Below are positions 17,878-26,920 of a stretch of DNA of 64,000 bases, in pieces. A program made the position numbers and the translations under genes. The notes beneath the pieces were generated by a model. The model did not search any database and had not been told where the DNA came from. It was given only the letters and a program-made list of their open reading frames with translations. Source of the DNA: Streptomyces tauricus (lineage in GTDB: Bacteria; Actinomycetota; Actinomycetes; Streptomycetales; Streptomycetaceae); assembly GCF_014650955.1 (NCBI RefSeq), contig NZ_BMVY01000010.1:1-64000 (forward strand), written 5' to 3'. How positions within the stretch are numbered: the stretch's first letter is position 1; each line of letters opens with the position of its first letter.

Positions 17878-18903
17878 CTAGAAGACCGACTCCGCCTCGT
17901 CCATCCGGTCCTTCGGGACGGTCTTCAGCTCGGTGACCGCCTCGGCCAGCGGCACCATCACGACGTCCGTGCCGCGCAGCGCCGTCATCCGGCCGAACTC
18001 ACCCCGGTGCGCCGCCTCCACCGCGTGCCAGCCGAAGCGCGTCGCGAGCACCCGGTCGTACGCGGTCGGCGTGCCGCCCCGCTGGATGTGGCCGAGGATG
18101 ACCGGCTTGGCCTCCTTGCCCAGGCGGCGCTCCAGCTCGTACGCCAGCGCCGTCCCGATGCCCTGGAAGCGCTCGTGGCCGAACTGGTCGATCTCGCCGT
18201 GGCCGTAGTCCATGCTGCCCGCGGCGGGGTGCGCGCCCTCGGCGACGCAGATGACCGCGAACTTCTTGCCGCGGGCGAAGCGCTCCTCGACCATCTTGAT
18301 CAGGTCGGCCGGGTCGAAGGGCCGCTCGGGCAGGCAGATGCCGTGGGCACCGGCGGCCATGCCGGACTCCAGGGCGATCCAGCCGGCGTGGCGGCCCATG
18401 ACCTCGACGACCATCACCCGCTGGTGGGACTCGGCGGTCGTCTTGAGGCGGTCCATCGCCTCCGTGGCGACGCCGACGGCGGTGTCGAATCCGAAGGTGC
18501 GGTCCGTGGACGAGATGTCGTTGTCGATCGTCTTGGGGACGCCGACCACGGGCAGGCCCGCGTCCGACAGCATCCGCGCCGCCGTCAGTGTGCCCTCGCC
18601 GCCGATCGGGATCAGCACGTCGATCCCGAACTCGCGCGCCATGTCCTGGGCGTTCTCGCAGGCCTCACGGAGACGGTCGCGCTGGAGGCGGGAGGAGCCG
18701 AGGATGGTGCCGCCGCGGGCGAGGATGCCGCTGACGGCGTCCAGGTCGAGGCTGCGGTAACGGCCTTCGAGCAGTCCCGCGTACCCGTCCTCGAAACCGA
18801 CGACCTCGGCGTCGTAATTGGTGACGGCCCGGTGCACGACCGACCGGATGACGGCGTTCAGTCCCGGACAGTCGCCGCCTGCGGTAAGAACTCCGATACG
18901 CAT
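17878..18903 (-). CDS. pfkA: ATP-dependent 6-phosphofructokinase
   Basis: 341-residue phosphofructokinase converting fructose 6-phosphate to fructose 1,6-bisphosphate. Seen: GGDCPGLNAVIR (residues 9-20), GGEGT with Gly104, PKTIDND with Lys124 and catalytic Asp127, MGRHAGW, and HIQRGGTPTAYDR. Gly104 predicts ATP rather than pyrophosphate as donor, while Lys124 is the residue of the PPi/mixed group, a combination known from actinomycete ATP-PFKs. The start is the ATG at 18903 because MRIGVLTAGGD is the conserved N-terminus. It is divergent from pta-ackA, so glycolysis and acetate genes share a regulatory region. Confidence 0.93.
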   Translation of the reverse strand: MRIGVLTAGGDCPGLNAVIRSVVHRAVTNYDAEVVGFEDGYAGLLEGRYRSLDLDAVSGILARGGTILGSSRLQRDRLREACENAQDMAREFGIDVLIPIGGEGTLTAARMLSDAGLPVVGVPKTIDNDISSTDRTFGFDTAVGVATEAMDRLKTTAESHQRVMVVEVMGRHAGWIALESGMAAGAHGICLPERPFDPADLIKMVEERFARGKKFAVICVAEGAHPAAGSMDYGHGEIDQFGHERFQGIGTALAYELERRLGKEAKPVILGHIQRGGTPTAYDRVLATRFGWHAVEAAHRGEFGRMTALRGTDVVMVPLAEAVTELKTVPKDRMDEAESVF

Positions 18904-19219
18904 CGTGCTGTGTCTCCTGCTCGCTGTGGGGCCGTGTCTCCTGTGGTGCCTGAGAGCCAGTCCGATTGTTTCATGGGCCACCGGGGGCCGCTGTCCGCAC
19001 CCTTCGCGCCCCCTCGACCACCGACGCGCCCCCGCCGCTCCCCTCAGGCCCCCGCCGAGCCCTCCTGAAGCCCCCGACCCCCCTTCCCCGCCCCGCCGGA
19101 ACCCCCGCCCGCCCTCGGCCTGACGGGCGCCTTAACCATGCCCGGAGGTACTGTCAAGAGGGCTCAGCCGACGACGTCGGCTGCGTTTTTACCGACATCG
19201 GAGGAAACGGAGAGCACGC
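18904..19219. promoter_or_regulatory. pfkA/pta divergent regulatory region
   Basis: 316 bp without a gene. The middle is a C-rich tract on the plus strand (19000-19120). Near pta, TACTGT (19149-19154) is a possible -10 box. A hairpin CAGCCGAC-GAC-GTCGGCTG (19165-19183) followed by CG and five Ts has intrinsic-terminator form inside the presumed pta leader. The pta ribosome site is GGAGG near 19199. Confidence 0.5.
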
Positions 19220-21358
19220 GTGACGCGCAGCGTGTACGTGACCGGGATCGACCGAGGTGACGGCCGCCAGGTCATCGAGCTGGGAGTCATGGAGCTCCTG
19301 ACCCGCCAGGTGGACCGGGTGGGGGTGTTCCGGCCCCTGGTCCACGACGGCCCCGACCGGCTCTTCGAGCTGCTGCGCGCCCGCTACCGCCTCGCGCAGG
19401 ACCCGGCGACGGTCTACGGCATGGACTACCACGAGGCGTCCGCGCTCCAGGCCGACCAGGGCACCGACGAACTGGTCTCGCAGCTCGTCGACCGCTTCCA
19501 CCGGGTGGCCCGCGAGTACGACGTCGTCCTCGTCCTGGGTACGGACTACGCGGACACCCAGTTCCCGGACGAGCTGGCGCTCAACGCGCGCCTGGCGAAC
19601 GAGTTCGGCGCGTCCGTGATCCCCGTGGTGGGTGGCCGCAAGCAGACCGTGGAGTCGGTGCTCGCCGAGACCCGCAACGCGTTCCGCGCCTACGACGGGC
19701 TGGGCTGCGACGTCCTCGCGATGGTGGTGAACCGCGTCGCCCCCGCCGACCGCGGCGACCTCCACGAACAACTCGCCGACCGCCTCCCCGTGCCGTGCCA
19801 CGTCCTCCCCGACGAGCCCGCGCTCTCCGCGCCGACGGTCGCCCAGATCACCCACGCCCTCGGCGGCAAGGTGCTGCTCGGCGACGACGCCGGACTCGCC
19901 CGCGACGCGCTGAACTTCGTGTTCGGCGGCGCCATGCTGCCGAACTTCCTGGGCGCGCTGACCCCGGGCTGCATGGTCGTCACCCCCGGCGACCGCGCCG
20001 ACCTCGTGGTGGGCGCCCTCGCCGCGCACAGCGCGGGCACCCCGCCCATAGCCGGCGTGGTGCTCACCCTGAACGAACGCCCGAGCGACCTCGTCCTCAC
20101 CCTGGCCGCCCGGCTGGCCCCCGGCACCCCGGTGATCGCGGTCGAGACGGGCTCCTTCCTCACGGCGTCCGAACTCTTCGCCATGGAAGGCAAACTGAAC
20201 GCGGCCACACCCCGCAAGGCGGAGACGGCCCTCGGCCTCTTCGAGCGGTACGTGGACACCGGCGACCTCCTCAGGCGCGTCTCGGCGCCCAGCAGCAGCC
20301 GCGTCACGCCGATGATGTTCGAGCACAAGCTCCTGGAGCAGGCCCGCTCCGACAAGCGGCGCGTCGTGCTGCCCGAGGGCACCGAGGCACGCGTCCTGCA
20401 CGCCGCCGAGGTGCTGCTGCGCCGCGGTGTCTGCGACCTCACCCTGCTGGGGCCCGTCGACCAGATCCGCAAGAAGGCCGCCGACCTGGGCATCGACCTC
20501 GGCGCCGCCCAGCTGATCGACCCGCAGACCTCCGAGCTGCGCGACCGGTTCGCCGAGAGGTACGCCCAGCTGCGGGCCCACAAGGGCGTATCCGTCGAGC
20601 TGGCCCACGACGTCGTCTCGGACGTGAACTACTTCGGCACGCTGATGGTGCAGGAAGGTCTCGCCGACGGCATGGTCTCGGGGTCCGTGCACTCCACGGC
20701 GGCCACCATCCGCCCGGCCTTCGAGATCATCAAGACCAAGCCGGAGGCGTCCATCGTCTCCTCGGTCTTCTTCATGTGCCTCGCCGACCAGGTCCTCGTG
20801 TACGGCGACTGCGCGGTCAACCCCGACCCGAACGCCGAGCAACTGGCCGACATCGCCATCCAGGCCGCCGCCACCGCCGAGCAGTTCGGGGTCGAGCCGC
20901 GGATCGCGATGCTCTCGTACTCGACCGGCACGTCCGGCTCGGGCGCGGACGTCGACAAGGTGCGCACGGCCACCGAGCTGGTGCGCTCACGGCGCCCCGA
21001 TCTGAGCGTCGAGGGGCCGATCCAGTACGACGCGGCCGTCGAGCCGTCCGTGGCGGCGACCAAGCTGCCGGGGTCGAAGGTCGCCGGGCAGGCGTCCGTG
21101 CTGATCTTCCCGGACCTCAACACCGGCAACAACACGTACAAGGCCGTGCAGCGGTCGGCCGGCGCGATCGCCGTCGGACCGGTCCTGCAGGGTCTGCGCA
21201 AGCCGGTCAACGACCTGTCCCGTGGCGCGCTCGTCGGGGACATCGTGAACACGGTCGCCATCACCGCGATCCAGGCGCAGGCCCGTCCCGCGACCGGCCC
21301 CGCGGAGCAGGCCCCCTCCCCCGACGCCACCCCCACCACGAAGGTTTCCGTCCTGTGA
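19220..21358 (+). CDS. pta: Phosphate acetyltransferase
   Basis: 712-residue long-form Pta interconverting acetyl-CoA and acetyl phosphate. N-terminal P-loop/BioD-like domain (SVYVTGIDRGDGRQVIELG), central DRTGG-type domain (about residues 215-325), and C-terminal PTA_PTB catalytic domain from about residue 380 with SARPGTxx-like features such as GMVSGSVHSTAATIRPAFEIIKT, MLSYSTGTSGSG and VDGPIQYDAA-like VEGPIQYDAAVEPSVA. GTG start. The stop overlaps the ackA start as GTGA, so both acetate-pathway enzymes are coupled. Confidence 0.96.
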   Translation: MTRSVYVTGIDRGDGRQVIELGVMELLTRQVDRVGVFRPLVHDGPDRLFELLRARYRLAQDPATVYGMDYHEASALQADQGTDELVSQLVDRFHRVAREYDVVLVLGTDYADTQFPDELALNARLANEFGASVIPVVGGRKQTVESVLAETRNAFRAYDGLGCDVLAMVVNRVAPADRGDLHEQLADRLPVPCHVLPDEPALSAPTVAQITHALGGKVLLGDDAGLARDALNFVFGGAMLPNFLGALTPGCMVVTPGDRADLVVGALAAHSAGTPPIAGVVLTLNERPSDLVLTLAARLAPGTPVIAVETGSFLTASELFAMEGKLNAATPRKAETALGLFERYVDTGDLLRRVSAPSSSRVTPMMFEHKLLEQARSDKRRVVLPEGTEARVLHAAEVLLRRGVCDLTLLGPVDQIRKKAADLGIDLGAAQLIDPQTSELRDRFAERYAQLRAHKGVSVELAHDVVSDVNYFGTLMVQEGLADGMVSGSVHSTAATIRPAFEIIKTKPEASIVSSVFFMCLADQVLVYGDCAVNPDPNAEQLADIAIQAAATAEQFGVEPRIAMLSYSTGTSGSGADVDKVRTATELVRSRRPDLSVEGPIQYDAAVEPSVAATKLPGSKVAGQASVLIFPDLNTGNNTYKAVQRSAGAIAVGPVLQGLRKPVNDLSRGALVGDIVNTVAITAIQAQARPATGPAEQAPSPDATPTTKVSVL

Positions 21359-22587
21359 GTGCCACCCGCGTCCTCGTCCTCAACTCCGGGTCCTCCTCGG
21401 TGAAGTACCAGCTGCTCGACATGGGCGACGGCAGCCGGCTGGCCGCAGGCCTCGTCGAGCGCATCGGCGAGGAGACCTCCCGGCTCAAGCACTCCCCGCT
21501 GGCGTCGGGCGGTGAGGCCCGCGAGAGCGACGGGCCGGTCGCCGATCACGAGGCCGCGCTCAAGGCCGTCGCCCAGGAGCTGTCCCGGGACGGGCTCGGC
21601 CTGGACTCCCCCGAACTGGCCGCGATCGGCCACCGGGTCGTGCACGGCGGCAAGCGGTTCACCCGGCCGACCGTCGTCGACGACGCGGTCCTCGCCGAGA
21701 TCGAGCGCCTCATCCCGGTGGCGCCGCTGCACAACCCGGCCAACCTCACCGGCATCCGGACCGCCCAGGCGCTGCGCCCCGACCTCCCCCAGGTCGCGGT
21801 CTTCGACACGGCGTTCCACACGACGATGCCGGAGTCCGCGGCCCGTTACGCCATCGACGTGAAGACCGCCGACGAGCACCGCATCCGCCGGTACGGCTTC
21901 CACGGCACCTCGCACGCGTACGTGTCCCGCGAGACGGCGCGGCTGCTGGGCCGGGCGCCCGAGGACGTGAACGTCATCGTGCTGCACCTGGGCAACGGCG
22001 CGTCGGCCTCCGCGGTCGAGAAGGGCCGGTGCGTGGACACCTCCATGGGCCTGACGCCCTTGGAGGGGCTCGTGATGGGTACGCGCTCCGGAGACGTGGA
22101 TCCGGCGGTCATCTTCCATTTGACGCGCGTTGGCGAAATGTCCACGGACGAGATCGACACTCTGCTCAACAAGAAGAGCGGGCTGCTCGGACTGTGCGGT
22201 GACAACGACATGCGGGAGATCCGCCGCCGAATCGACGAGGGCGGCGAGGACGCCGCCCCGGCACAGCTCGCCTTCGACATCTACATACACCGACTGAAGA
22301 AGTACATCGGCGCGTATTACGCGGTACTGGGCCGGGTCGACGCGGTCGTCTTCACGGCCGGCGTGGGGGAGAACGCGGCCGCGGTGCGCGAGGCCGCGAT
22401 CGCGGGCCTGGAGTCGCTGGGCCTGGAGGTCGACGGCACGCTGAACGCCGTACGGTCCGGCGAACCGCGGCTGATCTCACCCGAGGGCGCGCGGGTCGCG
22501 GTGGCCGTCGTGCCGACCGACGAGGAACTGGAGATCGCGAACCAGACGTACGCGCTCGTGCGGGACGGGAACGCCGGGGCCGCCTGA
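21355..22587 (+). CDS. ackA: Acetate kinase
   Basis: 410-residue acetate kinase, forming ATP and acetate from acetyl phosphate. Signature elements: RVLVLNSGSSSVKYQL at the N-terminus, HRVVHGGKRF, FDTAFHTTMP (catalytic Asp and Arg region), RRYGFHGTSHAYVS, HLGNGASASAV, and GVGENAAAVRE. The GTG start overlaps the pta stop codon. It works with Pta as the overflow and energy-conserving route from acetyl-CoA. Confidence 0.96.
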   Translation: MSATRVLVLNSGSSSVKYQLLDMGDGSRLAAGLVERIGEETSRLKHSPLASGGEARESDGPVADHEAALKAVAQELSRDGLGLDSPELAAIGHRVVHGGKRFTRPTVVDDAVLAEIERLIPVAPLHNPANLTGIRTAQALRPDLPQVAVFDTAFHTTMPESAARYAIDVKTADEHRIRRYGFHGTSHAYVSRETARLLGRAPEDVNVIVLHLGNGASASAVEKGRCVDTSMGLTPLEGLVMGTRSGDVDPAVIFHLTRVGEMSTDEIDTLLNKKSGLLGLCGDNDMREIRRRIDEGGEDAAPAQLAFDIYIHRLKKYIGAYYAVLGRVDAVVFTAGVGENAAAVREAAIAGLESLGLEVDGTLNAVRSGEPRLISPEGARVAVAVVPTDEELEIANQTYALVRDGNAGAA

Positions 22588-22691
22588 GAAAGCCTCGAAA
22601 ACATTAGAAAGTCAGCCGGGAGAACGACGGGAAAACAACCGCACAGGTCCACGCCTGAGCGCACGCCCGCCCATTTGTATCTTCCGCCAGA

Positions 22692-22725
22692 CGGAATATT
22701 CCGAAGCGAAACAAACCGATAGGAT
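22692..22725 (+). promoter_or_regulatory. Predicted pyk promoter with palindrome
   Basis: A perfect dyad CGGAATATTCCG (22692-22703) is followed by a TAGGAT -10-like box (22720-22725) seven bases before the pyk ATG. Either the mRNA is leaderless or AGGA within the box serves as ribosome site. The dyad sits where a -35 box would be. Confidence 0.4.
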
Positions 22726-22732
22726 CGCCCTC

Positions 22733-24151
22733 ATGCGCCGTTCCAAAATCGTCTGCACACTCGGTCCCGCCGTCGACTCCCACGAACAGCTCGTCTCGCT
22801 GATCGAGGCCGGCATGAACGTGGCCCGTTTCAACTTCAGCCACGGCTCCCACGCCGAGCACCAGGGCCGCTACGAGCGGGTCCGCTCCGCCGCCCGGGAG
22901 ACCGGCCGCGCCATCGGCGTCCTGGCCGACCTCCAGGGCCCGAAGATCCGGCTGGAGACCTTCGCCGAGGGCCCCGTGGAGCTGGAGCGCGGTGACGAGT
23001 TCACCATCACGACCGAGGACGTCCCGGGCGACAAGTCGATCTGCGGCACCACCTACAAGGGTCTGCCGGGCGATGTCTCCAAGGGCGACCAGGTCCTGAT
23101 CAACGACGGCAACGTCGAGCTGCGGGTCGTCGAGGTCGACGGCCCGAACGTGAAGACGATCGTCATCGAGGGCGGCGTCATCTCGGACCACAAGGGCATC
23201 AACCTGCCCGGTACGGCCGTGAACGTCCCGGCGCTGTCCGAGAAGGACGTCGACGACCTGCGCTTCGCCCTGCAGATGGGCTGCGACCTGGTCGCGCTGT
23301 CCTTCGTGCGCGACGCCCACGACGTGAACGACGTCCACAAGATCATGGACGAGGAGGGCCGCCGGGTCCCCGTCATCGCCAAGGTGGAGAAGCCCCAGGC
23401 GGTGGAGAACATGGAGGCCGTCGTGGCGGCCTTCGACGGTGTCATGGTGGCCCGTGGCGACCTCGCCGTCGAGTACCCCCTGGAGCGGGTCCCGATGGTG
23501 CAGAAGCGCCTGGTGGAGCTCTGCCGCCGCAACGCCAAGCCGGTGATCGTCGCGACCCAGATGATGGAGTCGATGATCACCAACTCCCGCCCGACGCGCG
23601 CCGAGGCGTCCGACGTGGCCAACGCGATCCTGGACGGGGCCGACGCGGTCATGCTGTCCGCCGAGTCCAGCGTCGGCGCGTACCCGATCGAGACCGTGAA
23701 GACGATGTCGAAGATCGTCGTCGCGGCCGAGGAGGAGCTGCTCTCCAAGGGGCTGCAGCCGCTGGTGCCCGGCAAGAAGCCGCGTACGCAGGGTGGTTCC
23801 GTCGCCCGTGCCGCGTGCGAGATCGCGGACTTCCTCGGCGGCAAGGGCCTAGTGGCGTTCACCAAGTCCGGTGACACCGCGCGCCGCCTCTCCCGCTACC
23901 GCGCCGCCCAGCCGATCCAGGCGTTCACCACGGACGAGGGCACCCGCAACCAGCTCTCGCTGAGCTGGGGCGTCGAGTCGCACGTCGTGCCGTTCGTGCA
24001 CAGCACCGACGAGATGGTCGAGCTGGTCGACAGCGAGCTGCGCAAGCTCAAGAGCTTCAGCGACGGCGACATCGTCGTGATGACCGCCGGCTCGCCCCCC
24101 GGCGTCACCGGCACCACGAACATGGTCCGCGTCCACCACCTGGGCGGCTGA
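22733..24151 (+). CDS. pyk: Pyruvate kinase
   Basis: 472-residue pyruvate kinase, phosphoenolpyruvate plus ADP to pyruvate plus ATP. Seen: MRRSKIVCTLGP N-terminus, RFNFSHGSHAEH, catalytic lysine in VIAKVEKPQAVENM, MVARGDLAVEYP, and ATQMMESMITNSRPTRAEASDVANAILDGADAVMLSAES, here given only as a long conserved block around residues 280-320. The C-terminal effector domain ends in TGTTNMVRVHHLGG. It lies downstream of pta-ackA with a 145-bp gap containing its own promoter-like sequence, so it is probably a separate unit. A hairpin follows. Confidence 0.96.
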   Translation: MRRSKIVCTLGPAVDSHEQLVSLIEAGMNVARFNFSHGSHAEHQGRYERVRSAARETGRAIGVLADLQGPKIRLETFAEGPVELERGDEFTITTEDVPGDKSICGTTYKGLPGDVSKGDQVLINDGNVELRVVEVDGPNVKTIVIEGGVISDHKGINLPGTAVNVPALSEKDVDDLRFALQMGCDLVALSFVRDAHDVNDVHKIMDEEGRRVPVIAKVEKPQAVENMEAVVAAFDGVMVARGDLAVEYPLERVPMVQKRLVELCRRNAKPVIVATQMMESMITNSRPTRAEASDVANAILDGADAVMLSAESSVGAYPIETVKTMSKIVVAAEEELLSKGLQPLVPGKKPRTQGGSVARAACEIADFLGGKGLVAFTKSGDTARRLSRYRAAQPIQAFTTDEGTRNQLSLSWGVESHVVPFVHSTDEMVELVDSELRKLKSFSDGDIVVMTAGSPPGVTGTTNMVRVHHLGG

Positions 24152-24169
24152 CCGCTCCCGTACGCAGCT

Positions 24170-24203
24170 GAGGGCGCCCCTTGCCACACGGGGGGGCGCC
24201 CTC
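24170..24203. terminator. Bidirectional terminator after pyk
   Basis: GAGGGCGCCCC, a 12-base loop, then GGGGCGCCCTC: 11-bp perfect stem between convergent pyk and the broken gene at 24231-24779. Confidence 0.7.
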
Positions 24204-24230
24204 GGCCGTTCGCGGTGCCGTCCGGTACCG

Positions 24231-24779
24231 CTACGGCAGGTCGCCTGCCAGTCGTTGCCAGGCCTCGTGCTCGGGCCACCGGGGATGGTCCTCGACGTGG
24301 GGCGCCACGGAACGCATGACCGCCAGCAGTTGCTTCGCTCTCCGGAGGGAGAGCATCTGCGGCCGCGTCAACTCCCGCCACCGTGGGGCCAGTTCGGCCG
24401 TCTCCGGATGGCTCATGGGCAGTGCGTCCAGGGCTCGGTCGAAGGGCGTCCGCGGATCGAGCAGGGGCACGTCCGGGCGCGGCCCCACGTTCTCCAGCAG
24501 CCACGCCCTGAGCCACAGGTCACGCATCAGCCATTCGCCACCCTGCGGCCCGGCCGACCGCTCGGCGGCGGCCAACAGAGCCGCTCACGCCGCTCCGACC
24601 GCGCGCCACCGCTCGTCGGAGAGCGGCACCGGGTCCGCCTGGAGCCGGAAGGTGAAGGCGCCGGCCGCCGCGATCCACTGGTTCACCTCCCCGCCGGCTC
24701 GCGCGACCTCCCGCGCCGACCACCGACGCACATGCCCGTCGAGGTCGAGCCGGTCCAGGTCGTCGAAGAGACCGTTCAT
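24231..24779 (-). pseudogene. Hypothetical gene interrupted by an in-frame TGA
   Basis: One continuous reading frame of about 182 codons is split by a single TGA at 24587-24585. The upstream 64 residues (MNGLFDDLDRLDLDGHVRRW to DERWRAVGAA) start at an ATG preceded by GGAGG; the downstream part resumes in the same frame as ALLAAAERSAGPQGGEWL and runs 114 more residues to TAG. Both halves have coding-like Streptomyces codon use and an uninterrupted helical character, so a nonsense change (for example CGA to TGA), a sequencing error, or much less likely readthrough is indicated. I do not recognise the family and see no membrane segment. Confidence 0.6.
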
Positions 24780-24916
24780 CAGAAACCTCCAAGCGCGTAC
24801 CCGCCCCGGGCCGGAACGCGGCGGCGCCCCGGCTTCCGCGTGAGCGGAAGAACCGGGGCGCTGCCCTGTGCGGCTCCCGAACCGGACCGAGGGGTCCAGC
24901 GGGGTTCTGGCGGGGT

Positions 24917-26236
24917 CTAGCCGAGGGGGGTGTTGTACTGCCGCATCCCGGGGATCGTCAGGTCTCCGCCGAACTGGGCGGCCTGGACGACCTTCACCTT
25001 CGTGAAGTAGATCAGCGGGATGTTCAGCGGCGGAGGGTTCTCCGGGTCGAACGTGATCGGGATCAGACCGAGCAGGTTCCCGGAGATGCTCTCCGTGTAC
25101 ATGACCGTCTTGCCGCCCTTGATGGTGGACGTCGTGCCGCTGCCCCCCTGGACGTGGTAGCGCACGCCGGCGTCCTTGTCGTCGACTATCTGGTGCAGGT
25201 CGCCGATGTCGGTACCGTTGGAGATCACGTACTTGAGGACCTTCTTGACCGAGCCGTTGGCGGTCTTCACCTTGACGATGCCCTGGTAGTCGGCGCCCTT
25301 GAGGGTCAGGGAGCTGGCCTCCAGCATCCACGGGTCGTCGGCCAGGGCGGGGATGCCCTGCTCGACACCGCTCTCGTCGTCCGTGGCGGCCGGGCAGTCG
25401 TCCGGGTCCGTGGTGGAACTCGCGGACGGGCTGGGCGTCGGGGAGGCGGTGGCCTCGTCGGCCGCGTCCTCCGCCTTCTCCGTGGCGTCCTTCGCGGCCT
25501 CGGACGCCTTGTCGGTCACGTCCTTGTCCGTGTCCTCGGCCTTGCCGGCCGTGTCCTTGACGGTGTCCTCGGCGTCGTCGACCGGGTCGGACGCGCTCTT
25601 CGTGGCGGACGGGCTCGGCGTGGCGGACGGCTCCGCGGTGGGGGTCGCGGTCTCCTTCCCGCCGGGCGTGAGGATGTCCTCGAGCGCGTCGCCGATCTCG
25701 TCCAGGACGTTGCCGGTGCTCTGCGAGGGGGTGGGCGTCGGGGTGGACGCGCCGCTCCCGGACTCGGCCGGCTTGCTCGTCGAGGCGGACGGCTCGGGGT
25801 CGGGCTTGTCCTCGGAACCTGAATCCGAGGAAGAGCCACCACCCGTCGAACCGTTGCCTTCGGAGTCGTCGGCGGAGTCGTCGTCCGAGGCGGGAGCGCT
25901 CGTCGAGGCCGAGGCGGAGGGCGACGGGGTCGCCGTCGGGTCCTGCTCCTCGTCGGCCTTGTCGTCCTTGCCGCTCTCGTCCAGCGCCTCGACGCAGTCC
26001 TTGTACTCGTCGATCGTGAGGTTCTTCGCCGACGGCTTGTCGTCGGCCTGGGCGAGGGTCGGCGTGAACCCCATGCCCATGAGGATCGCGGTCGGCATCG
26101 ACGCTATGGCTATCGCCTTGCCCGCGGGCACGTGCAGCCTGGTGAACAGCGGTTTCCTGGGGGCTGCGTGCCGCGGCCCGGTTCTCGCACGAGACTCGCC
26201 CGCGGAGTCCGCGTATTGGACCTCGTCAGCCGGCAC
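24917..26236 (-). CDS. Exported low-complexity protein of DUF6230/DUF6114 operon
   Basis: 439-residue protein. A basic N-terminus is followed by a hydrophobic segment (GKAIAIASMPTAILMGMGFTPTLAQA, about residues 40-65) that looks like a signal peptide with cleavage after AQA. Residues 65-275 are a Ser/Thr/Pro/Asp-rich stalk containing Lys/Glu/Ala heptad-like stretches (TDKASEAAKDATEKAEDAAD). The C-terminal ~155 residues form a probable beta-rich domain with two prominent motifs, SSLTLKGADYQGIVKVKT and NPPPLNIPLIYFTKVKV. The GTG start is chosen for GGGAGG seven bases upstream and an 11-base overlap with the DUF6114 gene. Function unknown; likely a cell-surface protein acting with its two neighbours. 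Confidence 0.75.
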   Translation of the reverse strand: MPADEVQYADSAGESRARTGPRHAAPRKPLFTRLHVPAGKAIAIASMPTAILMGMGFTPTLAQADDKPSAKNLTIDEYKDCVEALDESGKDDKADEEQDPTATPSPSASASTSAPASDDDSADDSEGNGSTGGGSSSDSGSEDKPDPEPSASTSKPAESGSGASTPTPTPSQSTGNVLDEIGDALEDILTPGGKETATPTAEPSATPSPSATKSASDPVDDAEDTVKDTAGKAEDTDKDVTDKASEAAKDATEKAEDAADEATASPTPSPSASSTTDPDDCPAATDDESGVEQGIPALADDPWMLEASSLTLKGADYQGIVKVKTANGSVKKVLKYVISNGTDIGDLHQIVDDKDAGVRYHVQGGSGTTSTIKGGKTVMYTESISGNLLGLIPITFDPENPPPLNIPLIYFTKVKVVQAAQFGGDLTIPGMRQYNTPLG

Positions 26237-26777
26237 TGTGCCTCCCGTTCGCCCCGTTGGTGGGGCTCGTTCCTGACAGATCGTTCGGCTCACTCGCCCC
26301 GTCGGCCGGCGCGGCCTGCGGAACGCCTCCCTTGTCCGTACGGTCCGTCCCGGTCCGGTGTGCGGCCGACTCGTCGCCGGGCACCCACGCGACCGCCATC
26401 CCACCGCCGATCAGGGCCAGCAGGAATCCGATCAGGAAGCCACCGAGGTTCGACACGGGGATGGAGACCAGCCCCAGCAGGATCGCCGCGACACCGGCGA
26501 AGACCCGCACGTGCTTCTGGTACCAGAGGCTGATGCCGAGCACACCCAGGAGCACTCCGATGATGAGCGAACCGGCACCCGCGGTCGTCGCCATGGCCAG
26601 CGTGAGATGCCCGATCTGAAGGTTCGCGTACGGGAAGTACGCGATCGGGAATCCCGCGAGCAGGATGAACAGGCCGGCCCAGAACGGACGGCCACCACGC
26701 CAGGCACGGAACCGCAGCCGCCAGTAGGTGAATTGACCGCGCGCGGCAGGATTCCCTGCAGGAGTCTCGGCGCTCAT
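26226..26777 (-). CDS. DUF6114 membrane protein
   Basis: 183-residue membrane protein with four predicted helices between residues 25 and 135 (FWAGLFILLAGFPIAYFPYA, LTLAMATTAGAGSLIIGVLL, VFAGVAAILLGLVSIPVS, LIGFLLALIGGGMAVAW) and a polar C-terminal tail. It belongs to the streptomycete DUF6114 group normally found beside DUF6230 proteins. Start ATG 26777. The 3' end overlaps the exported-protein gene, implying coupled synthesis. Probably anchors or exports its partners; no biochemical role is known to me. Confidence 0.8.
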   Translation of the reverse strand: MSAETPAGNPAARGQFTYWRLRFRAWRGGRPFWAGLFILLAGFPIAYFPYANLQIGHLTLAMATTAGAGSLIIGVLLGVLGISLWYQKHVRVFAGVAAILLGLVSIPVSNLGGFLIGFLLALIGGGMAVAWVPGDESAAHRTGTDRTDKGGVPQAAPADGASEPNDLSGTSPTNGANGRHSAG

Positions 26778-26825
26778 GGAAAACAGCTCCCTGGAACGGC
26801 GTTGCTGTGAGAGGTTCACGTACTA

Positions 26826-26868
26826 CTCAGCAGGACTGAGCAACGTACTGCTCAGTGGGACTGAGCAG
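26826..26868 (-). promoter_or_regulatory. Tandem stem-loops between DUF6230 and DUF6114 genes
   Basis: CTCAG-CAGGA-CTGAG (26826-26840) and CTGCTCAGT-GGG-ACTGAGCAG (26848-26868) are two similar hairpins in the 143-bp spacer. They may attenuate or stabilise the operon mRNA, giving more of the upstream DUF6230 protein than of the downstream membrane protein. Confidence 0.45.
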
Positions 26869-26920
26869 GGGGGACGGGCGGGCGAGGCAGCACAGGCTCC
26901 CTCACCCGCCCAGGGAGTGC

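Noticed and set aside
24585..24587. TGA as selenocysteine codon
   Set aside because: No SECIS-like hairpin is evident after it, and the protein context shows no redox motif.
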